Shown piece after piece: positions 58,269 through 64,000 of a DNA stretch of 64,000 nt. Every line of letters starts with the position of its first letter. Position 1 is the stretch's first letter. Origin of the DNA: CAWGMT01 sp963823675 (GTDB lineage: Bacteria; Planctomycetota; Planctomycetia; Isosphaerales; Isosphaeraceae); NCBI GenBank assembly GCA_963823675.1, contig CAWGMT010000012.1, positions 992,001 through 1,056,000 of the forward strand, given 5' to 3'. Both the position numbers and the translations under genes were made by a program. The notes beneath the pieces are model-generated. The model was not told the origin of the DNA and ran no database searches. It saw only the letters and a program-made list of their open reading frames with translations.

Positions 58269-59338
58269 TTAACCGATCTTGCGAGCGATTTCACGAGCCC
58301 GCTCAAGGTTCCGCTCCGCGTAAATCTGCGTGACATCCGCTCGACTGTGCCCCAGAGCCGCATCGAGCCCCTTCCAAGCTGTCGGCGGCGCGGGCCTCGG
58401 TGGCGAACGAATGCCGCAGTCGATTAGGTGACCAGGCCGGGATTCCGCTCCGATCGCACGCTCTCGAAATTGCGCACCGATATCCGCTCTTGGTGAGAGG
58501 GAAGATCCGCCCCGATCCGGCCTTCACGATCCAAGGGGTTAGGATCGCCTGGCACCGCTCGCCGACACAGACCACTCGTTCCTTGCCGCGGTGCTCGCTC
58601 TTTGTGCGTCGCAGGTCGATATTCCCAGCACGAGGGATCGCTGCGGTCGATCGCCTCGACCGTCATGGCCAGCAACTCGCCGGGCCTGCAACCGCACAGC
58701 CGTTGAACCCTTACCATGTCGGCCATGATCGGACTGAGCTTGGGGAGGATCGCCTCGACATCGGCATCACGAGCCGGCCCCACTTCGGGCTTCTCTCTGG
58801 CTGCCGATCGATTCTTCAAGAGCCCTTGCACAGTCCGAAGATCGAGCGCGACGCTTCCAGGAATCAATTCCTCGGACGCTGCCCACGTGAACATTCGCCG
58901 GATTCTGCTGGTCTGGGCGTTGATGTACCGCCGACTCCATTTCAGCCGGATCATTTCTTCCCGGACCAGCTTCAGTTTCTTAGGGCCGAACTCCGCCGCT
59001 GGCGTCATTCCGAAACTATCGACGAGGGGTTGCAGCGCCGCATGGACCGTCACATCCTCGCCGGTCCGTTTGCCGTCCTTGACGTAATAGCTCTTGCAGT
59101 GCTCCCAGAACTGGAGCACAAGCTCGCCGATCAAAAGCGGCGTGGCGACCGGAACGGGCCTCGATCTCTCTGGCTCGCGCCCTTGCGACAACTGGCTGAT
59201 GAAGCGAGCGTACGCTTCCTTGCTCTTGGGCGTGCCATGCTTGCCCAGGTAATAGACCCGGCCTTTGTACTTGACCTTGGCCTGACCGCTGGGCTTGTGA
59301 AGTGAATACTTGGGAACCCGTGCGACAACGTGCGACAT
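58269..59338 (-). CDS. int: Tyrosine integrase of the element (frameshifted)
   Basis: The N-terminal part has an arm-binding look (KYSLHKPSGQAKVKYKGRVYYLGKHG), then a SAM-like core-binding domain (RRYINAQTSRIRRMFTWAASE) and the catalytic domain: RLCGCRPGELLAM (Arg), after a shift near 58610 RLRHSFATE (H-x-x-R), and near 58330 another shift to LGHSRADVTQIYAERNL with the nucleophile Tyr. End at 58269, about 356 residues. Its place beside the tRNA copy is typical. Confidence 0.85.
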
Positions 59339-59468
59339 AGCGGACCTCCAGCCTGAAGCGGGGGTAAACTACCCCTGTTTGGGCTCATGGATAAGGCCGC
59401 TCTGCCGACCATCGGCAGGTACACTCGCTTGTGTCGGCTCAACGTAAACTGGACTGTCTCAAGCTATT

Positions 59469-59542
59469 GGGCGCACGAGGATTCGAACCTCGGACCTCAC
59501 CCTTATCAGGGGTGCGCCTCTAGCCACCTGAGCTATGCGCCC
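59469..59542 (-). tRNA. tRNA-Ile(GAT), right attachment site
   Basis: The 74 bases fold as a tRNA: acceptor GGGCGCA pairs with TGCGCCC, the anticodon stem CCCTGATAAGGG carries GAT, and the T arm has GGTTCGAATCC. The base after the 3' end gives A as discriminator. An extra G (TAGAGGCGCAC) falls between the D and anticodon arms compared with the usual sequence and with the left copy. It is probably a sequencing insertion. No CCA is encoded. Confidence 0.9.
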
Positions 59543-59615
59543 GTTCACGAGTCTCTCAGCCTAATCCGTTGTGAGACAAGGCTTTGCGAAAACTGATCTC
59601 CTCTACAAACTTTCG

Positions 59616-59664
59616 CAAAATGGTACGAAAGTTCATGGTATCCGAGCCCAAAATGGTACGCAAG
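59616..59664. repeat. 16-bp direct repeats flanking the tRNA, candidate integrase arm sites
   Basis: CAAAATGGTACGAAAG (59616-59631) recurs as CAAAATGGTACGCAAG (59649-59664), followed by ATGGTAGGG. They lie 75-125 bases from the tRNA 5' end. The bases after the degenerate tRNA copy (TTGCAAGATATTGGGGTA near 44371) are similar. Spaced repeats like these are often arm-type sites of tyrosine integrases. Confidence 0.5.
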
Positions 59665-59962
59665 ATGGTAGGGAAATAGCAACCCCAGCGCTCGCCTCCC
59701 ATCGCACGCCTCGCCGCCTCTCCATCGCCGGTGGCCTCGACCGCCTCACCATGAGCCAGCCAGCCACCTCCTTACTCACGCTGGCCTCGGCCTCTCCCAC
59801 GTCCTAACAGCCGTCGTCATACCGATCGCGCCAACGACAAGTCGAAGGGGTTGACTTTTCCCTTCATTCGCCTGAGACTCAAAAGTGACTCGACCGACGT
59901 CGAGCCAACTTCGCCCCGACGGGCATCTTTCAGCCGGGCCAGACGGCCCAAAGGATTCTTCG

Positions 59963-60517
59963 ATGGTCAGCAAATTGAACAAGCGCCTAAGCGCGCTGGG
60001 CGACATCGCACCGGAACTAAATGCCGCCGCCGATGAGGTAAACCAGACTATCAAAATGGTCGAAAAGACCCTCGTCGATGAGTTGAAACTGGGTGTGTCC
60101 GCTCGATCGAACCCGATCAGCGTCGATCGGCAGCGCGTCACCGACAAGTACACCGACTTGACGGTGGACGAGGAGGTAACCCGTTATCTCGCGTTCGGTC
60201 GCGTCTCCGGCTCTTACTGCATTCACATCGTCGAAGCGACCGACCGCCAAGGTGCGAATCGCGGTCACTTCGACCAGGAAGTGGATTCTACATCTATTCC
60301 ATGGTCACGATGTGACCGCGAACTCCGGCTCATGGCTTTCGAGCAACTTCCCACGCTTCTCGATCGAATCCTCGCTCGAGCGAAGACTATCTTGGAGGCA
60401 GCGCAAGACACAGAAAGCCGTCCGAGAGATGACTGCGGACGATCAACCCTGAGTCCCCCGACGAGTGCGCCGGCCCGATTTACACCCGGGCCGCGGGCAC
60501 TGTACCACCACGCTTGA
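59963..60517 (+). CDS. Hypothetical protein of the second island
   Basis: ATG 59963 begins MVSKLNKRLSALGDIAPEL. The product has ELNAAADEVNQTIKMVEKTLVDELKLGVSARSNPISV and AFGRVSGSYCIHIVEATD, and a helical end PTLLDRILARAKTILEAAQ. If a base is missing near 60415 the natural end is KAVREMTADDQP at 60452. I recognise no family; proteins like this occur in genomic islands. Confidence 0.5.
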   Translation: MVSKLNKRLSALGDIAPELNAAADEVNQTIKMVEKTLVDELKLGVSARSNPISVDRQRVTDKYTDLTVDEEVTRYLAFGRVSGSYCIHIVEATDRQGANRGHFDQEVDSTSIPWSRCDRELRLMAFEQLPTLLDRILARAKTILEAAQDTESRPRDDCGRSTLSPPTSAPARFTPGPRALYHHA

Positions 60518-60599
60518 GCCCGCCGCCCCGTTGAGCCCGCGGCAGCTTGCTGGTCACGGAATCGATGCCGACTTCGCGTGGGTATGTGGAGTCACTACA

Positions 60600-61325
60600 G
60601 TGCCATCAATAGAATCCGATGCCATTGTCAAGGAGTTCTGCAAACACTTTGTCAGCCTGGCCATCGAGTACACGACGGCCCCCACCGGCCGCGGTACCAG
60701 TCCGGCGACACATCCACGTGCGCCGGATGCCAGCGCACGAGATATGGCCTGCTTTTCGGGCTACATCATGGAGGTTGAAGGCTATTCGGCGCCTCGTTAC
60801 AGCAGGGCACATCATCCTGAATATCGAATCTGCCCTTAAGAACGGCTCTGTGAGGATCGTCCGATCGAACCTGATCGATTGCTTCGGCGCCGGCGCGAAG
60901 TACTTTCACCCCTACCATTTCCCGTACGAGAAGGAGGAAAGATACTACGAAGACGATAAGGACACCAGGACCGACTTTGGCTTTATAAGCATCCCTCCCT
61001 TGATTTGCAGAAATCTAGAAGCAAACAAAATCGTACCGGTCGATTGGCGCAACTGGATGAGCCAGGAATCTGGAGACTTCGAGGCATTTTTCATGCTCGG
61101 ATTGCCCACCGAGCTAATGAAGAAGCAGCTTGCCGAGCCCGGGTCGCGCGGAATGAGCCACGTTTCCCTCACTCCGGTCATGATCCCAGTTCAGAGTTGG
61201 ATCCCTTCGAGACGCATAATTTCGCTTATCCCTTTCCACCCCTCGCACGAAAGATCGAGGCGGAAATTCGGAGAATCAAAGCCGAACAAGGCCAAGAACC
61301 CCCGGACCTGCATTCACCGCCTTGA
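60600..61325 (+). CDS. Trypsin-like peptidase-domain protein (frameshifted)
   Basis: From GTG 60600 the first part reads MPSIESDAIVKEFCKHFVSLAIEYTT ... FSGYIMEVEG; an indel near 60785 leads to RRLVTAGHIILNI, with the TAGH motif that carries the catalytic His of trypsin-like folds. Later come DKDTRTDFGFISIPPL (Asp region) and FEAFFMLGLPTEL. A second indel near 61190 precedes the end (SELDPFETHNFAYPFPPL ... at 61325). I see no GDSGG nucleophile, so it may be inactive. Such proteins occur in defence-rich islands. Confidence 0.6.
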
Positions 61326-61351
61326 ACGCAGCCGGCATGAGGGGAAGGACC

Positions 61352-61564
61352 ATGTTTCGAGTCACGCGCGGCGATACAGGCTTCGACGCTGACTCCCGCG
61401 ACCAAGCGCGGGAGTTACTCCGGCACGAAGAACCGGGTCCCTATCGTGTCGATGAGATTCGGGCGGATCCGTTTCCTTCTGGCCATGCGTCGCGGGCTTG
61501 GGGTGGCCTGATTCGGCATGCGGACGGACGGGTGGAGGAGCAGCCGTATCCTTGGACGAACTAA
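61352..61564 (+). CDS. Small conserved protein, second paralog
   Basis: The 70-residue product reads MFRVTRGDTGFDADSRDQAREL, YRVDEIRADPF, SGHASRAWGGLIRHADGRVEEQPYPWTN. It matches the gene at 44867, whose frame is broken by one base. The two share long DNA stretches. Its position 1.8 kb right of the tRNA parallels the other copy, 0.6 kb right of the degenerate tRNA. Confidence 0.65.
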   Translation: MFRVTRGDTGFDADSRDQARELLRHEEPGPYRVDEIRADPFPSGHASRAWGGLIRHADGRVEEQPYPWTN

Positions 61565-61626
61565 CCGGCACTTTCTACGTTGAACCCTAACGCCCTCGCC
61601 CAGTTCGGCGGAGTGATGCTGCACGG

Positions 61627-62241
61627 CTAGTAGGTTTCGGGTAACTCGTTTCTTTTTTTCCGCGCCAGGTGACTGCGTTTGACGCCCTCTCGCTTGGAAT
61701 TCGCAGGCGCAAGAGTCCTTCCTAGGTCGGGCAGATTGGACGGGTAGCGGCTATAGTCACGTAATACTCTGGAGATTGGGCCGTTCGGGTCTTTAATGGC
61801 CTCCTCTTCATAACCGATCAACTTACGACGAAAAACAACGATCACGGCACTGTTCAGCTTGAGGTACCGCACGATCAATTGTCCTTCGGGCGTGAGCGCT
61901 AGTATTGTTCCGTCCGACTGCACACGCAGGTGCTTTGCAAAGCTTTCCTTGCACGGATCCGCGATTATCCGTTCAAGCTTATTGCTGTTGCACCGGTTGC
62001 AGCAGTAAAGCAGATTTTCATAAACGCACTTGAGCGAGGTATAAGTCGCGGTCCCCTTCGGGCAAATGTGATCTACTCCGAAAGAGTCCTCTCCATTTGG
62101 ATACCAGACTTCCCGGAACAGACAGTATACGCAACGAAACGTAAACTCATCCCTCAACCAACCCTTGTAAGTCTTATAAGTCGTGTATCCAGCCGGCCCA
62201 TGTATCCGCATGTGTGGACTTGACGGATAGTCAAAGAGCAT
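61627..62241 (-). CDS. HNH endonuclease-like protein
   Basis: The 204-residue protein has a zinc-supported HNH core: FRCVYCLFREVWYP, FGVDHICPKG, and LLYCCNRCNSNK, the CxxC...DH...CxxCN-K layout. The rest has no known domain. An alternative start is MRIHGPAGY at 62211. It is the last of three leftward genes, 22 bases after the 211-residue gene. Likely nuclease effector or modification-dependent endonuclease. Confidence 0.75.
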   Translation of the reverse strand: MLFDYPSSPHMRIHGPAGYTTYKTYKGWLRDEFTFRCVYCLFREVWYPNGEDSFGVDHICPKGTATYTSLKCVYENLLYCCNRCNSNKLERIIADPCKESFAKHLRVQSDGTILALTPEGQLIVRYLKLNSAVIVVFRRKLIGYEEEAIKDPNGPISRVLRDYSRYPSNLPDLGRTLAPANSKREGVKRSHLARKKRNELPETY

Positions 62242-62262
62242 CGCTGAAAGCTCTCGCGCGGC

Positions 62263-62898
62263 TCAATCCAATTCGATGGTAACGCCAGCTTCCGCCGCGG
62301 CCTCTCGGAGTTTCTCGAAGATACCCCAAGGCAGTGGAGCGACTTCATTTAGGTAGTCATCTGCTTTCCGCTCAAGATCGTCGAGTTCGGCCTTCTCCGG
62401 TGGTGTCAGGCCAGTGTTAATATCCTTATCTATTAGGTCGAGCCTACGAAGATTCAGCTTCTCCCAAGACCGTTCGTCTAGGTCCGGTAAGTTGCTCAGC
62501 GCTCTCACTCGCAGTTGCCGGCAGTGCTCCGGTACGGTCCTGAAATACTTCTCGACATTCAATCGAAAGCGTTCTGCAATAGCCTGGGATAGTAACCGCT
62601 TCTCGTCCGGACTCTCGTACCATGCGTCAAATACCTCAAATTGGTCACTGGCGAACTGTGCGCTTGGGTCATTCGAGCGCATTCTGTACAGAAGACCAGA
62701 AGCAATGTAACCATGCGGGAGTAATGACGCAACAACGCTTGAGTCAATCTGCGGACTCGCCACCGCGCCCTCCCACGCTCGGAAGTAAACCGGGTGACGC
62801 CATCCAAAAGGTTCTGCCGCGACTTGGCGCGTACGTTGGATCGTCGCAGTGATGCTCTGTTTCGACCGGTTGTTTGACCGTCTCGTTTTAGTCGGCAT
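62263..62898 (-). CDS. Uncharacterised protein of the three-gene operon (211 aa)
   Basis: The N-terminus is basic (TKTRRSNNRSKQSITATIQRTRQ). A middle region includes SLLPHGYIASGLLYRMRS and YESPDEKRLLSQAIAERFRLNVEKYF; the C-terminus has helical DLDERSWEKLNLRRLDLIDKDI and GIFEKLREAAAEAGVTIELD. No motif is recognised. Its start overlaps the end of the TIGR04255 gene by 11 bases, so the genes are coupled. Confidence 0.65.
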   Translation of the reverse strand: MPTKTRRSNNRSKQSITATIQRTRQVAAEPFGWRHPVYFRAWEGAVASPQIDSSVVASLLPHGYIASGLLYRMRSNDPSAQFASDQFEVFDAWYESPDEKRLLSQAIAERFRLNVEKYFRTVPEHCRQLRVRALSNLPDLDERSWEKLNLRRLDLIDKDINTGLTPPEKAELDDLERKADDYLNEVAPLPWGIFEKLREAAAEAGVTIELD

Positions 62899-63748
62899 CG
62901 AAAAACTCCCTCGCCGCCTCTGTTATGTAACTTTCAAAGACCACAGAGACCCTTTTTTTCAGGTCGTCGATCTTGGTAATGACCTCGGTAAGGGGCACAG
63001 CATCCCCGCCCGCTAACCAGATGGTTTCAATATCTAAGACGAACGATGGTCGTTCGCCCGCCTTTGTTTCGACGTCGGCGAGCGTCACCGCTAGGTGTAT
63101 CGGCTCATCGGGGTAGTCGAATCCGAATCTGGTGAAAAATGCGGCCATGCGCGTGACGGGGATTCCTTCCGGATACTCCGGCACCTTTGTGAGGTACCTC
63201 GCGAGTTCCAACCTACCGTCGGGCATGCCAAGCTTGTTGAGATACCGAACCGCGATCCGCGTCACTCCTTGAGGAGCCGCAGTCTGTTGGTATATTCCAA
63301 GACCTTGTTGAATCTGCTCGCGAAATGCTTCCCAACCCCCATAAGGTGGAAGGACATGAAATCCGAGCTCGTTTCGACCAATACTCACGAGACGCGTGTC
63401 GTCATTCGACGGAAGGAGGACTCGGGTCCGAATTTTGTGTCTCGTCTGGAATTGTGAGCCGTCCGGGTCGCCTGGTGTTGCTGATGCCTCAGATTCCACC
63501 GAACGCTGCTCTTTCGGCTTCCCTGGGTAAAAGCTCCTGAAATTATCCACAAGGTGACCGAGCAGCGGCAGGTCCCATTCTTGTCCGGGGACAAAGTGTA
63601 CGAGGCAAGTGGCCTCTGCGATGGGAGGTCTTCGATACTGGTGTCGCGATAGAGAAGCTCCCCCGGCAAACTGCCCGGCGGGTTTGGGCATTCCCCGCGC
63701 GGAGCCGTCCGCCGCCCGCTTCGATTTCTTTTTCTTCTTTATCGCCAT
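62888..63748 (-). CDS. TIGR04255-family protein
   Basis: With ATG 63748 the product has 286 residues. RRPPIAEATCLVHF is the family's opening (PPIxEAxxxxxF), and GVTRIAVRYLNKLGMPDG matches its central RIGLRYxNRI motif; the end is a helical VSVVFESYITEAAREFFDAD. TIGR04255 proteins have no known activity and are found scattered among mobile and defence-rich regions. A basic N-terminal tail rich in Lys and Arg precedes the domain. Confidence 0.8.
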   Translation of the reverse strand: MAIKKKKKSKRAADGSARGMPKPAGQFAGGASLSRHQYRRPPIAEATCLVHFVPGQEWDLPLLGHLVDNFRSFYPGKPKEQRSVESEASATPGDPDGSQFQTRHKIRTRVLLPSNDDTRLVSIGRNELGFHVLPPYGGWEAFREQIQQGLGIYQQTAAPQGVTRIAVRYLNKLGMPDGRLELARYLTKVPEYPEGIPVTRMAAFFTRFGFDYPDEPIHLAVTLADVETKAGERPSFVLDIETIWLAGGDAVPLTEVITKIDDLKKRVSVVFESYITEAAREFFDAD

Positions 63749-64000
63749 TGAAGCCTGTAGAAAAAAGTCCACCACCCTATCCCCAACCAAAGTATATAGC
63801 ACCCGCATTGTATTGCCAGATACTGCGTCCGCATTGAGCTACGCATCCTCACCCTGCAAAGTTCGCTTCCCGAGCAAGCGTCCGGATCGCGTAACTCACG
63901 ACATTCAATAACGTTACCGTGGCTTTGATTCGTCAATGGGGTAAATGCTATCCCTTTGCCTGCCGTCCGGACCGAGCGAAACCGTCGGTAATCTGTGAGC

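Larger units (their letters stand above)
44197..59531. mobile_element. Integrated phage-satellite-like element at tRNA-Ile
   Basis: The element is bounded by the two tRNA-Ile copies and has a tyrosine integrase 130 bases from the right copy. Inside are a SIR2-family cargo gene, HK97-type capsid and prohead proteases, both terminase subunits, a PLD-like protein, a serine recombinase, a Prim-Pol/helicase and small HTH proteins. No portal, head-tail connector, tail or lysis gene was found. The gene set fits a satellite that builds its own capsids and borrows tails; a decayed prophage is the alternative. Most genes point left; the cargo end is rightward. Confidence 0.75.

Noticed and set aside
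60252..60452. A separate small gene ending ADDQP
   Set aside because: It is more likely the out-of-frame end of the hypothetical protein beginning at 59963.

Overview
The window looks like a planctomycete chromosome of the Isosphaeraceae type. It is GC-rich and carries lineage hallmarks: a cytochrome c/DUF1549/DUF1553 protein with a DUF1501 partner, paired CRTAC1-like FG-GAP proteins, a DUF4058 remnant, a DUF5690 transporter beside a phosphonate-type alcohol dehydrogenase, a DUF1580 protein, and many short intergenic palindromes. Assignment to a phylum is inference from gene content; no rRNA is present.

Region 1-27 kb is ordinary chromosome. It holds metabolic and envelope genes (hexapeptide transferase, TPR protein, FAD oxidoreductase, the LarA-like/YgfZ/GH57 run, MgtE, DUF5690 plus alcohol dehydrogenase, a hydrolase, DUF1569) and a pair joined by a 4-nt overlap, a large uncharacterised protein plus a SWIM zinc-finger protein, flanked by REP-like repeats. 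At 27.3-28.8 kb lies a strong retron candidate: a reverse transcriptase with the NAxxH, VTG and YADD motifs, preceded by a structured RNA locus closed by an inverted repeat. Region 29-44 kb returns to chromosome: VOC protein, HicB-like pair, DUF1553 and DUF1501 genes, a DUF433/DUF5615 toxin-antitoxin pair, two tandem CRTAC1-like paralogs, arylamine N-acetyltransferase and a metallophosphoesterase.

Region 44.2-59.5 kb is an integrated element bounded by a degenerate and a complete copy of tRNA-Ile(GAT), with a tyrosine integrase next to the complete copy. It encodes a SIR2-family protein at its left end, then a leftward phage-derived block: HK97-type capsid, two prohead-protease-like proteins, terminase genes, a PLD-like protein, a serine recombinase, a DUF5681 protein, a primase-polymerase/helicase and small DNA-binding proteins. 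I found no portal or tail genes, which resembles a capsid-forming phage satellite. Candidate origin iterons lie at the end of the primase gene, and a 10-bp tandem array lies upstream of the capsid block.

Region 59.5-64 kb repeats the layout of the element's left end (tRNA copy, related flank, paralog of the same small gene) and carries different cargo: a trypsin-like protein and a leftward three-gene operon of a TIGR04255 protein, an unknown protein and an HNH nuclease. Two islands may therefore sit in tandem at one tRNA gene.

Many conserved genes are interrupted by single-base indels, often in short G or C runs. This points to uncorrected sequencing or assembly error rather than decay, so most frameshifted genes are annotated across the break.
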